From NCBI RefSeq assembly GCF_030247195.1, contig NC_080670.1:162078080-162142079 (forward strand): a DNA stretch of 64,000 nucleotides, read 5' to 3'. Both the position numbers and the translations under genes were made by a program. Within the stretch, counting starts at the first letter, position 1. Each line of letters begins with the position of its first letter. Of the stretch, positions 22,201-33,309 are shown one piece after another. The notes beneath the pieces were generated by a model. The model saw only the letters and a list, made by a program, of their open reading frames with translations, was not told the origin of the DNA and did no database searches. Source of the stretch: Topomyia yanbarensis. Lineage: Eukaryota; Arthropoda; Insecta; Diptera; Culicidae.

Positions 22201-24621
22201 GATCTTCGCTGCGGCATCCCATATCAACCTTACTTTACCAGGCTTTTTGGGATTAATAACGACACCCAGTGGCAAATACCAAACGCGCTTCGAATCGGTT
22301 GTCGTCAGCTCCACATCGCTAGCCTTATGAGCGTACCCCTTTTTCTCATATTCCGCTATCATCTCTCGAACGCATTCTTTTAGTTGTGGATGTTTCTCCA
22401 GCCTTTTTTCCAAAGACTGTAAACGGCGTTTGGCCATCGGGTAGCTATCTGGGAAATTAAAATTATCCGTCTTCCACAAAAGTCCTGTCTCAAATCCGGA
22501 ACCGGTTCGCCGTGTAGTATCCTTTAGCAGCCGTCTCGCTCGCTGATCTTCCTCAGACTCTATGTTTTGAACTGGATTGACAGTTGCCATGGTGTCTAGA
22601 GTGAAATAGTCTCGCAGTTGTTCGTTCAACAAACGATCGGGATCTGTGACTGCAGCGATATGGAAATTGACGAGAGCGTTAGTTGCGTTCGCTACGCATC
22701 CGTATATACCCCATCCGAGTCTACATTTCGCTGCGATGGGTTCTCCAGGCTGGCCTTGCCGCACTTTGAGCGGCACACCGAGGTGTAGATTGTCTAGACC
22801 GATGAGAAGCTTTGGCTGGATAAGCTCATAGTCCTCAAGCGGAAGCCCTCGTAGATGAGGGAACATCTGTGCTAGCTCACGATACCTTAATGCTTGAGAA
22901 GGTAGGATAAGGCTAGTGACTGTGCGGGCATTAACGAGCTTGTGTCTGGTTCTACCCGACATTCCTGCAATTTTCAATTGCACCCTTTGGGATAGTGATT
23001 CCTCGCGCGTAACGTTTCCTGTCCATCTCAGAGTCAGTGGTTCTGATTGTCCGGTCACGCCTAGCTGTTCAGCGACTGTTTTTTCTAGCAGAGTGAGCGA
23101 AGATCCTTCATCGATGAAAGCAAAGATCGTTATGGCTCGCTCCTGTCCGTATAAGACCACTGGAATCATGCGAAAAACAGGAAACATAGTCTCGGAGGAA
23201 TAAGGCACGGTTGCAGACACGTTTATTGGATAGGAAGTGGACGAAGATTGATGAAGGAGAGAGTTATGCTCAAGGCGACAATTTTCTATATTGCATCCTT
23301 GCCATGATCGACATGGCCACTTGCCGTGACTATTCAAACAGGTCCGACACAGCCCCTTTTGTTGGATTAATTGCCAGCGCTGATCTACAGACATTGTATT
23401 GAATTTGCTGCATTCAGCCACACGATGACCTTCGCGATCACACACAGCACATGGACGACCTGGCTTACGATTCGTGGCAAATGAGTTCGTGCTGGGAGGG
23501 GAAGACGCAGAATCGACCGAGTGAGTTTGAATATGAGCCCTTGCCCTCGGCCTGTCGCCTTTGTTAGTTGTACCGATGCATGGCAGATCAAATGTTACCT
23601 CGCTTGCCGCTGTAACCAATCGCGACATAAAGCTGCCAAACGTCCGCAGTGTAGGCACGGCATCTCGGTTTTTGTAAACGGCCCAATCCAGTCTAAGTGA
23701 TCCCGGCAGTTTTTCTACCAGTTCCTGCATCAGTACTGGGTTTGAGAGATGACTTTCTTGTTGTGCAGCGGCGAGGTGGTCAACGAGATTTTGAACAGCT
23801 AGTCCAAACTCCATTATGGTCTCCAGCCGATCATGTCTCGGGGCTGGCACACATTTTATTTTTTCGAGCAGCGACCGAATGAGTAGCTCCGGCCTCCCAT
23901 AAAGCGTTCGCAGTATTTGAATCACATGCGGTACTCCCGACGGTAGTAGTAGGCTACTTCGAACAGATTCAAGTGCGTAGCCTTTCAGGCTTCGCTGCAG
24001 GCGTATTAAATTTTCCGCCTCGGAAAAGCCGCAAGTAGCAGTCGATTGCTCGAAGCTACTAATAAAGATGGGCCAGTCTTCGGGATGTCCGCTAAACGTT
24101 GGTAATTCCTTTCCCAATACTTGACGAGCAGCGATTTGCTGCGTACCCAGCATCGTGGGATGACCTCCGGGTCTAGCTTGAGCAGTCGGGTATGAATGTT
24201 GTTGGGGGATGGGTGATTGTACGACCAAATTAGAGAAAGCATCATGTTGGTGACTCTCGCGGTTAGAAATTGATGAGAGGTGATGCGGACTTTCCCGGAT
24301 TCGATCGGAATCAGCCCGCCCGTTGATCGTGCTTCCTGGTGGGTCTTTGGGGACCACCTGAGATTTCGAGCCGTTTTCGCTATTGTCTCCCGAAATCTTC
24401 CCCTTTGATCCTCCACCGTGTTGGTTATTCAGCCATGCTGAGACTTTTTCCTTCGAACTGATAATTGACCCGGGTGTCGATTCAGCCTTGCTACTCGCTG
24501 CTATTTGATGAAGGAGTTGTCGTTTTTGTTCCAGCGACTCCTGCCGAATCAACTGTTGCTTTGCTTGAAAGGCTTTTTCATCCTGAAGTTTCAGCTCTCG
24601 CAGCCGTTTTTCCTCCTCCAT
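19189..24621 (-). CDS. BEL/Pao gag-pol polyprotein (gag N terminus missing)
   Basis: An open frame extends from 24735 to the stop at 19191-19189, inside the 3' LTR; the first in-frame ATG is at 24621, so the upstream part is LTR and filler-coded and lacks an ATG. Numbering from 24735: a charged coiled coil (about 28-80), the gag core around [13 protein letters not shown] (about 205-300), a cysteine/histidine zinc region ([27 protein letters not shown], about 428-500), an aspartic protease with FIDEGSS (about 540), RT ([22 protein letters not shown] near 958), RNase H, an integrase HHCC-type finger (from about 1465), and DDE residues in [14 protein letters not shown] and GGAWERL (about 1532, 1592, 1641), then a [18 protein letters not shown] tail domain. 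No stop or frameshift was seen. Protein order protease-RT-RNase H-integrase is standard for the family. Confidence 0.92.
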   Translation of the reverse strand: MEEEKRLRELKLQDEKAFQAKQQLIRQESLEQKRQLLHQIAASSKAESTPGSIISSKEKVSAWLNNQHGGGSKGKISGDNSENGSKSQVVPKDPPGSTINGRADSDRIRESPHHLSSISNRESHQHDAFSNLVVQSPIPQQHSYPTAQARPGGHPTMLGTQQIAARQVLGKELPTFSGHPEDWPIFISSFEQSTATCGFSEAENLIRLQRSLKGYALESVRSSLLLPSGVPHVIQILRTLYGRPELLIRSLLEKIKCVPAPRHDRLETIMEFGLAVQNLVDHLAAAQQESHLSNPVLMQELVEKLPGSLRLDWAVYKNRDAVPTLRTFGSFMSRLVTAASEVTFDLPCIGTTNKGDRPRARAHIQTHSVDSASSPPSTNSFATNRKPGRPCAVCDREGHRVAECSKFNTMSVDQRWQLIQQKGLCRTCLNSHGKWPCRSWQGCNIENCRLEHNSLLHQSSSTSYPINVSATVPYSSETMFPVFRMIPVVLYGQERAITIFAFIDEGSSLTLLEKTVAEQLGVTGQSEPLTLRWTGNVTREESLSQRVQLKIAGMSGRTRHKLVNARTVTSLILPSQALRYRELAQMFPHLRGLPLEDYELIQPKLLIGLDNLHLGVPLKVRQGQPGEPIAAKCRLGWGIYGCVANATNALVNFHIAAVTDPDRLLNEQLRDYFTLDTMATVNPVQNIESEEDQRARRLLKDTTRRTGSGFETGLLWKTDNFNFPDSYPMAKRRLQSLEKRLEKHPQLKECVREMIAEYEKKGYAHKASDVELTTTDSKRVWYLPLGVVINPKKPGKVRLIWDAAAKINDVSLNSQLLKGPDLLTPLPTVLSQFRQFPIAVCGDIKEMFHQIKIREQDRQSQRFLWRDNPTDRPQIYVMDVATFGSTCSPASAQYVKNINAAEFACQYPRASEAIQKRHYVDDYLDSFQTIQEATEVIEEVKTVHSRGGFELRNFRSNSIDVLRGIGETPAEGSKYLLLERNESAESVLGMRWIPKDDAFTYTFALRGDLQPILADGHTPTKREVLKILMSLFDPLGFIGFFLIHGKILMQDIWASGSDWDDQINADLYQRWKRWTDLFPQLDSIRIPRCYFRPPFPKDIHHLQVHVFVDASEAAYSCVAYFRLPTETGIEVSLIGAKSKVAPLKPLTVPKLELKAAVLGVRYLESIQNYHTFEIKQRYLWTDSTTVLAWITSDHRRYNKFVAFRVGEILSSTDQKEWRWLPSKLNAADEATKWNSGPNLQSDGVWFTGQSFLRKPESMWPEPKPASTTREESLNIHHQNSPTPLVSVARFSQWSRLQRTMAFVLRFLSNLHRKKHDLELQLGILQQDELKSAEELLWKLAQAETYPEEIALLKPTQGDPGAEHAIVAKSSPLYKTWPFLDRHGVLRMRSRGGAAAFAPFEAKYPAILPKQHPTTVLITDWYHRRFRHANRETIVNEMRQRFEIARLRVLIHKVTNNCCWCQVARTIPRVPAMAPLPQFRVTPCIRPFTFVGLDYFGPVLVRVGRSQVKRWIALFTCLTIRAVHMEVVHSLSTESCIMAVRRFVARRGPPAEFHTDNATCFQGASRELQDEIVSRNNALALTFTSAQTRWKFIPPATPHMGGAWERLVRSVKVAIGSILDAPRKPDDETLETIIYEAEAMVNCRPLTYIPLQSADQEALTPNHFILGSSTGVKILPTEPVTSAATLRSSWKLAQFITNEFWKRWVKEYLPVITRRCKWFENTKDLQVGDLVLVVGGAARNQWIRGKIEEVICGRDGRVRQALVKTTTGIVRRSAVQLAVLDVANCSKPGNELSNAQDVQQHQGLRAGECCD
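19201..19218 (-). other. Polypurine tract upstream of the 3' LTR
   Basis: On the minus strand, GGGCGGGGGAG immediately precedes the LTR start TGTTGCG. Plus-strand DNA synthesis is primed from such a tract in LTR retrotransposons. Here it also codes protein. Confidence 0.75.
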
Positions 24622-24654
24622 CAGCAATTTTATCTCAGCTATCTGGCGCTGCTT

Positions 24655-24691
24655 GGCGCATCCAGGATCGAACCTATTGCCACCTAAAAGC
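24655..24691 (-). other. Filler at the 5' LTR/gag junction, copied from integrase
   Basis: 24655-24685 is identical over 31 bp to 19760-19790 in the integrase-coding region, same orientation. It joins a 5' LTR that stops 60 bp short to the middle of gag; six further bases (24686-24691) match neither. This is the footprint of a deletion repaired or bridged by a short templated insertion, or of template switching during reverse transcription. Confidence 0.85.
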
Positions 24692-25163
24692 CAAGCTAAA
24701 AAATGGATTTTATTAGTCTTTTCATTCGACTGCAATTTATCATACTACTCACAATATTGGTGATCAACCCGTAGATTGAATAAACTCCTATCAGACGATT
24801 CCAGTCTAGCTAACTCGCAATATTCCGGGTTCTGGAATTCCATTTTAGGTTAGGTTAGATTTAACTTAGTTAATAATTCTATGCTAGATTTAATTCATCA
24901 TTTTCATCTTCTAAATAGTACTTACTCTAACTGCTCCGATGTTTAATTGTTAAATTTAGTTTTTAAGATATATCAATACTAATTTGAAGGAAATCCAAAA
25001 TAAATTTTACCGACACGTTCACTTCAGCAGCGAGCACATTTTTCTGATCTATCTCTTCCCGTCTACATGACATTGATGACATTTCTTCCCTCTTTTCGTG
25101 GTCGATTGAGAGTTGCGCCGAGTGGATGTTGACATTGCCATAATAGGGATTTCAGTCGCAACA
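24692..25163 (-). repeat. BEL/Pao 5' LTR (inner 60 bp deleted)
   Basis: Matches 18729-19200 throughout by eye. The equivalent of 18669-18728 (end of U5) is absent, so the primer-binding site that should follow is also gone. Confidence 0.9.
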
Positions 25164-25168
25164 ACTAT
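25164..25168. repeat. BEL/Pao target-site duplication, right copy
   Basis: ACTAT, matching 18664-18668. Confidence 0.85.
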
Positions 25169-25827
25169 GATCCCATTTTCATGATAGATTTTCCGTTACT
25201 GTTCACCAATGTCAGCAATATCATAAAAATGAAGAACAATATTTTAAATCTATTGTATAACATGTTGGTTTACTGTAGATTGTCTAACTATTTTACACAA
25301 AACCATATCAGCAACAAAGCTTCAAAATCTCCTTAAACCTTTTTGCGCACCTAGGCGCAGAACGAGACCATGATATTCGAAAAGTAGAGGTTATTTACCA
25401 TAGAATGTATACTATGTGACCGTTCCGAAATGATTCCGAAATTTGTTCAGAATACATTAGTGAAAAAAGTATTGTTGATCTGACCACCTCAAACAAATTT
25501 GAACTAAAAAGTCATAGTTCCAAGCAAATTTACTTAATCTAATTTATTCACTAACCAAGTTCTTTCGTTCCTCTACACAATGAAACTAGTTGTGCTAAAA
25601 TCGGACCAAAATCAAAAGAGCAACATGCATTTGAAGTGAACAGAGCAATGGTGGTTTCGGAAATGAAAATCATTAAAAAGTCCGGACTTTGATACGTTTA
25701 AACTCATGTTAAAAATCATGTTCTTATCCAATGATCATAATATTTTGAATATACATCATTCAATACATGATAAATTTATGAAAAATAGAAAATATCAATA
25801 TTTCAAAAATAATTTTTTGAGGTTTTG
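25169..25827. other. AT-rich DNA, no gene seen
   Basis: Right flank of the BEL insertion. No repeats or exons recognised. Confidence 0.4.
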
Positions 25828-25965
25828 GCCAGCCTCCAGCCACTGTGCGTCGTTCGTGCTGGACGACGAAAGCTACTTCCGCTCTCGAAGACCCACATTC
25901 CGGGAAATGACAGCTACTATTCCAGCGATAAGTCGGTCACACCCCCGAAGTAAAACATAAGTTTA
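25828..25965 (+). pseudogene. Mariner transposase relic, catalytic-domain fragment
   Basis: The plus strand reads HCASFVLDDESYF, which is the second-strand region around a catalytic aspartate of mosquito ITmD37E-type mariner transposases (family knowledge: F.MDDESYF). After a one-base frameshift at about 25880 it continues LSKTHIPGNDSYYSSDKSVT, also a family match. Only about 45 codons survive. It has the same orientation as the N-terminal relic at 16602-16925; the two could be pieces of one element separated by later insertions, including BEL. Confidence 0.78.
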
Positions 25966-26259
25966 GGCATAAATTTGAAAAAAGTTATGCTGTACATCGC
26001 CATATCGGAAAGAGGAATTTCAAAGCAGTGGTTTTAAACAGATTTTTTTTAATGCTTATTAACAACAGATATGCATAAATAATGCAAATATACTGCATGA
26101 AGCATCCAAAATGCAAATATATGCTAAGGTGTTTATAGGAATTTCCAACTTATCTACAGGTTGCACAAAAATATTTCCCTACAACATTACAATACCCTTC
26201 CATCTCCTATAACGTTACCAAAATGATGTAAATAACGCCATTGTGTATGCAATTTTCAA
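25966..26259. other. AT-rich spacer
   Basis: No feature recognised except short ATGCAAATAT-type repeats at 26080-26125. Confidence 0.35.
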
Positions 26260-27060
26260 ATGACTCATGTTCCCTCAATGATCGCAATAACGCTGCGCAG
26301 CGTTCGACATGGCGTGTTCATTTTCTAGTCTCAAATGAACACCACACCACGCTGTGTCGACTTTCACCCTGCCCAGTTTGACAGCGAAACATACCAACAC
26401 AAGCACCAAAAAAGGACACAAGGCAATGAGAATCGTTCCTGTTTGGGGCGCTGCATGCATACAACATACACGTACCAACCCACGTACAAGGACACCGTCG
26501 TCGTCATCGCGTTGTCTGGTCTGGCGAAGCGTACACTGGGCCGCGTTGCACAATGTGGTACAAGATGTGAACCGAACAACTCGTGTGCGCTTCAATTTTT
26601 CGCTCGTGTCCATATCTCTGGTCTTTCTGGAGAAAAAGCAGAAAAGTACACCATCGGAGATTAATGGTTCTTTCGCGGGAGTGATTTTCAACGGGTTGGT
26701 TATCTTGGCTTACTATAGAAATTTGGTGCTGTGTTAATTTAGTGAAAAAGTCCATTATCGTATGTGATATAAGTAGGCGTTAGTGCACATAGAAAATTAT
26801 TTTTGCGTAATGTGATGCAATTTGAGAAGCGAGGTCTGATTATCGATTAGGAAACTGCAGTTTCGCAGTTTGTGATACGTGAAAAAAGTGATACCTGCCA
26901 GTGAATGAAAATCGAACAAAGAAGAAAATTGCACAAAATTTGAGTTCGGAATCGATTAGTGCTAACTGACTAAACTGAATAAAACACGATTTGATTGTTC
27001 AATAATCGTTCCTAGTGTTCAAAAGCAAGGCTTTGAGGCTTAACCATCTTTCGATTGGGT
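26260..27060 (+). promoter_or_regulatory. Possible 5' leader / first non-coding exon
   Basis: A locally GC-rich 500-bp stretch (26290-26660) is followed by a purine/AT-rich leader-like sequence (26740-27050) that resembles insect 5' UTRs. It holds overlapping open frames on both strands (up to 138 codons), none with recognisable protein character. Orientation and transcription are guesses. Confidence 0.25.
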
Positions 27061-28248
27061 GAATATATCATGTTTTTTTCGACATCCGTAACAGCACACT
27101 TTTTCCGACATGCTGTACTCTATGAGCTGTTGTTCTGTTTAGTTGAAGAGATGTGTTTTAGATACCGCAATGTACCATCATATTTCATTGTTCATCTAGG
27201 AACCACTTCAACAGCCCCACTAGTCACATCAGCATTCGGTTCAGTGCTTAATGTTTATGGTGTCACCTTGCATTCATAACCGCATCATATGAGGCAAAAA
27301 CAAAGTTTAAAAAATCGATAGTCGTAACTTCATCCCCCTCAGTTACATGTTCACTAAAGTTATAAGGTTCTTTCGCCGCTTATCCTGTCATCCGCTGTAT
27401 ATGGTGTAGTTGGTAGTTCCCTAGCCACTTTCCCCAGCAATAAGCAACACTACATTCTCCCAATACCACATTTCACTGCCCAGAGTGCAGTGTGTGGACC
27501 CAGCAAGGGCTCAAATTATCACCTCGTGGTATCACTGCTGAGCATGCGGTGCTATATGTATTGGCGAAACAGAACAACAACAACAACATATAAAACGAAC
27601 AGGATAACAACGCAACATACAACGCGTTTCGCCCCTGCTAGTAGACATTCATGCCACCTCATACTGGGCGGAAAGGACGGGTGAATAGCGGCAGAAGCAG
27701 TCGATGTTACGCACGTGCTAGAATCGATATAATGATTACATGCCGCATGGCATGAAAAAAAATCTGGAAGGATTATTAAAGTTTTTCGGGAACATTCTAC
27801 TCAAACACGTTCGCTACATACTCTACAAAACATGAACTCCCATAAAACTAACGATTAATCGTTTAATTTTGCACTAGAACATGAAATTATAAATTCATTC
27901 TCATAAAACATTGACCTCCCAAACTTTATTCCTTTACTCGAGACGCTGTTTTAAACACATGTAGTTATGTTGTGTTCTGTTATGAGGCTTCCTTTGTTCA
28001 AATGTTGTTACTCCGAAGCAAAGTCCGTTCGAAACAGGGTAGTAGAGCTTCCTTTTGCAGTTCTGTGAGTGTGTATATGCTTTCTCAACTTTCTGGAAGG
28101 ACGGCTAATTATTTTCAAACGTAAATTGCTGTACATAAATAGCAGTGAATAGCACAGTAAGCGCAGTAAGGATTGAAATTGATTGATTTAATCCTATTAA
28201 TGAGGTCCGCTCTAATTATTTACTGTGTATTACAAGCTGCAGTAGCGG
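27061..28248. other. No gene seen
   Basis: Mostly AT-rich sequence; a CAA-repeat patch lies at about 27568-27590. Nothing else recognised. Confidence 0.4.
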
Positions 28249-28490
28249 ATCCAGGGGAGCGTCCTAGAGGTCCGGACCCCTTTCAAATATTTTTAACTTT
28301 TCGAAAAAATTTTAATTTGTTTCAATTTTATATTAATTTCAATTTTAAAATCATTTCAAATCAAAATTGGCATCCAAAACTGATTTTCATTAAATGAGGT
28401 TTTGACGTATAACGTATTGTATAATGTTCATTTCAAAAGCAAAATTTCGGACCCCTCCGGAAATATTTTTCTAGATCCTCTTCTGACAAG
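28249..28490. mobile_element. Small TIR element
   Basis: The left end GCGGATCCAGGGGAG with GGTCCGGACCCC nearby is mirrored at the right by GGACCCCTCCGG and TCTAGATCCTCTTC. The interior is A/T homopolymer-rich with AATTTCAATTTTA motifs. The same end motif and interior are found at 33310-34149. Confidence 0.5.
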
Positions 28491-29945
28491 CTGTAAAACG
28501 TTTTACATCATAACTCGTATTTTCAAACTAGAACTTTGAAGTGTGTATTTTCAAACTAGAACTTCGAAATGTGGACATCTGGTAAACAACGCTTTCCTTC
28601 AAATTGTTGTCTAATATTTTCACTACAAGCTAACAGGAATACTATCTAGTCTAGATTTCAAGTGAACTATAAAAAATTAATTACGCTCTTAGAAAAAATT
28701 AAAATCACATTTGACGCTAAAACATTGCGACGTATTTTTATGACTGATATACGAAATCTGCATGTTTTGACTTGTAAAATAATATATTGTGTCTCTTTTG
28801 ATGTAAAACTCGATTGAACGAGCTGAGGATTTGTGAACGACGTATATTTTTACTTGTTCTTGAATGGACGGATGAATATGGAACATTGCAAGATGACGTC
28901 ATCTGAGTAAAAATTCTCGTAAAAATGACTGACAGTTCAGCCAGTTCGTTTACTTGGTGTTAAAATTTAAAAGCAACTCGAACCATGTTGCTTGCACTGG
29001 ATGGAATTAAATATTTTTTAAGTCCAAGTAAACAAGCTCTCTGAACTGTCAGCATAGTGAGGTTATACATTTTCATGCAATGTTCTATATAATATGTACT
29101 ATTGGATGCGCTAACATTGGTTGTACCCGTAGGTCGTTCAGTGGAAAGACACAAAAAAGGAATTGCTACGGTCATCAGAGAACATTGATGCTTATTTTTT
29201 GCTGACACATTAAGCAATTTACGTTGCCAAAAAAAATAACAAAACCTAGTAGTCGTTGGGAGACGATTTGTCTAGGAGACTGTGTTCGAAAGTTGATGAG
29301 TCGACATTAGCTTTCGTAGTCCGGTAGTTGGTGCGGGTTACTATGAAGGTTGGCTCAAGGCATAGTGAAGTAAGCTTTCCTTGACCGTCGTTTAGGTTTG
29401 CAGCGACAGTACATGTTGCTAGTATGTAGTCCAGACAATAACTCTATAACCTAATAGACTGAATAATGTACAGAAGAAAGCGTCAAGTGTGCAGTTATCG
29501 TCAAAGTGGGAAATTTTACGCTGGAAGAACCCTAACACAGCATTTAGCTTGGCGTTTGCCAAATATATATATTGTATACCGTCAAGATAGAAATCTTGTA
29601 TTGGGTAGCAAAATTCCTACTTCGGAATATATACTACGTAGAGTGTATTTGTTTATACATGACACACCGCTGTTCCCCAGTAAAGTTCAGTTCCAGAATC
29701 AGTTGTGTCACTGAAGTCGGAATACTAACTATAACCTGCAAGAATTTCCGGTAAAACTATACTGGGTCAATATGCTCGTTCATGATTTGGTGTCAGTTTC
29801 GTTTATTTTTTCATCCATGAACGTTTTGTTAACAGAGATAGGTTAAATAATTTTTGTAGCATTTTTGTGAATTAATAATTGATTTAACTAGAAACAAATT
29901 CTCCACCTGCAGGTAAGATAAGTACTGGGACAGTTTCCTGCCACG
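28491..29945. other. Repeat debris, no gene seen
   Basis: 28720-28885 shares ACATTGCGACGTATTTT and a following TGT..TAAAACT..GAATGA pattern with 57470-57605, so it is one copy of a dispersed repeat. The rest (28900-29945) has no recognised content. Confidence 0.35.
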
Positions 29946-30182
29946 TTAGCTCCCGATTTTCGTCAAAAGTGCTGCCCGTGGTTCGGTCAAAAGTGTTGGT
30001 AGAGCAGGATTACTGCCGGCTGAAGCTAAAGGAGTTTGCGCTTTACCAGCAAACCACAAATAATCCTTGCCATGTGCCTCTCTCGCCGCAGAACATAAGC
30101 CGAACGAGCTAACAGCCAACAGTAGGGCATTGCATAAAACAACCAGTTTCAAAATCTCAAAGGCCCCTTCATATTGTAACAA
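29946..30182 (-). CDS. Candidate exon with signal-peptide-like segment (unassigned)
   Basis: A 78-codon minus-strand frame ends at TAA (29946-29948). It contains FEILKLVVLCNALLLAV followed by SSFGLCSAAREA, which looks like a hydrophobic signal peptide and cleavage site, then a short polar region. There is no in-frame ATG (the frame opens with TTG), so it would need an upstream exon or it is a relic. It is GC-richer than its surroundings. A SINE sits right beside it. I do not recognise a family; it may be chance. Confidence 0.25.
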   Translation of the reverse strand: MLQYEGAFEILKLVVLCNALLLAVSSFGLCSAAREAHGKDYLWFAGKAQTPLASAGSNPALPTLLTEPRAALLTKIGS

Positions 30183-30193
30183 ATGTCAAAGTA

Positions 30194-30321
30194 GGGGACG
30201 GGAATCGATTGCCTTGTACGCAGCTCACCTGGGTTCGAACCCAATCTCGCACATAGGGTTAGAGATTTTTCTAACCTGAAGAGGCGAATGACCTTAAGGT
30301 TAAAACCTCTATAATCGAAAA
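30194..30321 (+). mobile_element. tRNA-derived SINE
   Basis: A 128-bp unit flanked by a 13-bp duplication AAATGTCAAAGTA (30181-30193 and 30322-30334). It contains a perfect RNA polymerase III B box, GGTTCGAACCC (30232-30242), and a 3' part with TAAGGTTAAAACCTCTATAA and a short A-run. The A box is weak. The length and tail fit an insect SINE; the LINE partner is not known from sequence. Confidence 0.8.
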
Positions 30322-30960
30322 AAATGTCAAAGTAAACTCAAATGCCACATTGTTTGGACAATTATAGACCTCCGCCCACTAAGCATGATGTTTTTGCCAT
30401 TGGCGCTATGGGACAATATGCGGACCAAATATATTAAATGCACTTTTGAAGCATCACTCGGGAAACTACAGTTTATACCTTATTTTTTAAAGAAAACATT
30501 TCAATGGAAATATTCGCATTTCTCAAAAATTGGGGAAGTTAGAGTTTTGGGACATTTTTTCTCATTTTTTTAAATTTTTAATAGCCATTCTGCTCTATGG
30601 AGCATATCATACAAATTTTGTAGTTTTTCTAATGAAAAAAATCAGAAATCGAATGGAACCTCTGTTACGTTTGTCAGAATACGAGAAGTTTGGGTTCTAG
30701 GGCATTTTGTCATTCGCATCAAATTTTATCATTTTCTCATTCATATATCTTTATTATACTTCAATAATTTTTTGATAAATGTACCTTGTTGAAAGCGAAA
30801 AAATTTTAGAAACAAAATAGAATAGATTGGCTGTCAGAAAAAATCAGAAACATAAGATCTTTGACATTCCGTCTAGAAATTACATTTTTTCATCCAATGC
30901 CTTAATACCCTAACTTTCCGTATTTTTTATTTTTATTATGAAAATGAATCAGTAATAGTC
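30322..30960. mobile_element. One arm of a foldback family (F1)
   Basis: From TCAAATGCCACATTG and GCCCACTAAGC on, this matches 42430-43050 in direct orientation and 43140-43757 inverted, at roughly 70-80 percent by eye. The SINE inserted at its left boundary. No second arm was found next to it, so it is a half element. Confidence 0.65.
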
Positions 30961-32893
30961 TACCAATGCCCCGAGTACATTGCACAGTGCACAGTGGTCC
31001 CAAAAAGCAAAAAAGGGGTTTTTTTAGACTGCGTCAAAACTGTTGACTTTAGCAATGTGGTGTCTTCGCGAAAGTTTCTTGGAATAGAACTCCTCTTCTT
31101 TCTGTATTATTGGATTGATGATTAATCTTCCTAATAGTGAGTTACAAAATTTATTTTCTTCAATAATTCAGATAGACAAATACTTTAGCAAAGTAGTAGG
31201 GATTGTTACTTGAAGACTTCAAATCTCTATCTGTTAAAGATTAACATGGGATATGAGATATGGGGCATATTTATAAAAGGCCCCTTAAAACAGTTTTTCA
31301 TAAGTTTTCTTCTAGATTTTTCCCATTATATAAATATTCTAGAACATTATTTGGACTATTAAACTGCATTACTTTGGAAAATCTTCATGCAAATGAATCA
31401 ATGCATTGATGTCTTTGTAATGAGGAGACATAGATAAGTGCTAACAAAATTGGACGATTTTTTTTGCTCTTTTCCAAGATGCTGAGTGATTCATCACACA
31501 GAAACAACTTTTTCAATAATGTATATTTTCTTTTACATACTTTTACTTGTGTTCGAGAATGACTAATGTACTATTCTTGAATGAACTTCTTCCTTTATCA
31601 TCTCCTTTGTATAAATTTTATTTGTTATGAACTTCAACCTTTCTATTTACATTGATTCATTTTCATAAAGATTTTCCCAACAGAATGAGAAAAAACTGAA
31701 AACTGCTTTTTTTCGTTTTACAAGATGGTCGCTTATTGGGACGCTCTCAGTTGGACCTTAACACAACCCAAATGAGAGATGAATGGTTGCAATGCTCGAG
31801 ACAAACCATTGTGCATTATGCCTTCAAGTACTTTTACAATGTAGTTTATGATAAAATTTCACGGTAATTTTCTACGTTATGAATGTGGATTGAAATTGGA
31901 TCAGAAATTGATAGATTGAAGTTGTAGGCTACGGGAAAAGATAAAGCATAACGCATTCCTTTATGAAAACCAAAGGTAGACCATCGACTCCTGGCCCTTT
32001 AGGAGTATCCACCAATGTTAACTCTATCTAGCCTCACTGTCAATAAAAGGAAATTTAATCCCTAATTTTCAGTATGGTTCAAAGCAGGAAGAAGGTAGCA
32101 GCGATCCTGCGTTGAGCACACGTAAAAATGATTCGGCAAGTAGATTGATAGAATTTTCCAGAGAACCAACTACCCTTCACATCGTAGTAACCGTTGGATT
32201 GTGTTCGACTATCTTTCCACCGGCTTCTCCGGTATTATTCATCAGGAAGTGGGTTCATGCAGGCTAAACGAGACAGGCCCAACAAGCTACCTACAAAACA
32301 CCATGTTACAAACAATCCGGAAAAAATAAGGATCAGAAAAATTAGCGACGAAAAAAGAAAGACTACAATTGGAAACTTGGAATAAGAAACTTGAAAGTCA
32401 CAGCATTGTACGAACTTTGCTATGTAGAACAGAAGGTATGAAAAAACGAATATCGAGCGGCTATATTCTATCACCGGCTTTACAGTGCTGGACAAGGTGC
32501 AGCAATGCGTGATCAAGTGGCAGGCTAACAGCGATATGTGTTGTGAAAATCATAGGCTGTTTCTATAACTGCCGCGTCAGCAACGTGCGAGACCTGGGAA
32601 CGGTCGACGTAGATCCCAAAAGCTCCAAGTCCCGGAGTCTCCAGGAGTCAAACCAGGAGAGGTGGCACCCCTACACTTATCGAAAACTTTACTTATTGAT
32701 GCTTCATAGTAGCAGTGTAAACGAGTTACAGTTGTATACCCCGGAGATTCGATGGTAACTACTTTAACTAAGTCTACTGCCAGCTGCCTCAAAGCAGCAC
32801 AGAATTCTAAACATCACTATTAAAATGAAAACCTGTTTAAATCCACCTAGTGGTGCAATTATGCCTTTCTCATTTGTCCAAACTAATATTCCA
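30961..32893. other. Repeat debris and unassigned sequence
   Basis: ACAGTGGTCCCAAAAAG at about 30992-31007 recurs at 41970-41986, marking another dispersed repeat. 32060-32780 is GC-richer and has short open frames on both strands with no recognised family. No confident gene. Confidence 0.35.
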
Positions 32894-33175
32894 TCACAGA
32901 CTAACAGACATAACACTCAAAAATAAAACTTCGTCCGCTTTAACGGTCATTTCAAATATATTTGTAGTTGGTACTGTGGCCACATTTGAAATTATGGCGC
33001 CACTGACATATGAACAAGCATAGACCACTAGTGAAAAATTGTTCCCAAACCTGAGAGGTAACCCACCAGTAAATGAGTGTTTGGGATCGTGAATAAAAGG
33101 TGGAGCTAGTGTTCTGGGAAAATTGTCGGATTTTTTAGGGAATTTCCTCATAGTGTTATGTCTGTTAGTCTGTGA
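32894..33175. mobile_element. MITE with 24-bp TIRs and TTCCA duplication
   Basis: The ends are TCACAGACTAACAGACATAA (left) and its reverse complement (right), each followed inward by CACT. The flanks are TTCCA at 32889-32893 and 33176-33180. 282 bp, no coding capacity. Confidence 0.88.
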
Positions 33176-33309
33176 TTCCATGACTGGTTATGTTCAATAT
33201 AATGGTGGAAATTTATATTACATATTCAGTACGATTTGCACATACATACAATGGATCGACAGCTACGACCTTGAGATGCTATGTGTCGACGCTGAAACAC
33301 TTGAAACCA

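Larger units (their letters stand above)
18669..25163 (-). mobile_element. BEL/Pao LTR retrotransposon, young, 5' end rearranged
   Basis: A 6.5-kb minus-strand element bounded by a 5-bp TSD. The 3' LTR (18669-19200) is complete, TG to CA on its own strand. The 5' LTR (24692-25163) lacks its innermost 60 bp. By eye the shared 472 bp are identical. The interior is one long gag-pol frame. Near the 5' LTR a 31-bp copy of the element's own integrase sequence sits at the junction, and the tRNA primer-binding site and gag start are gone. The identical LTRs and open frame imply very recent insertion or rearrangement. The element should be unable to start reverse transcription by itself. Confidence 0.92.

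Noticed and set aside
19918..24716. Plus-strand frames within the BEL element
   Set aside because: Shadows of the minus-strand gag-pol frame.
26275..26755. Overlapping open frames of 109-138 codons on both strands
   Set aside because: Mutually overlapping, no family motifs, low-complexity Thr/Ser/Arg-rich translations. Treated as possible non-coding leader.
30194..30321. tRNA gene suggested by the perfect B box
   Set aside because: No cloverleaf can be drawn, the A box is weak, and the unit has a target-site duplication and an A-rich tail, so it is a SINE.
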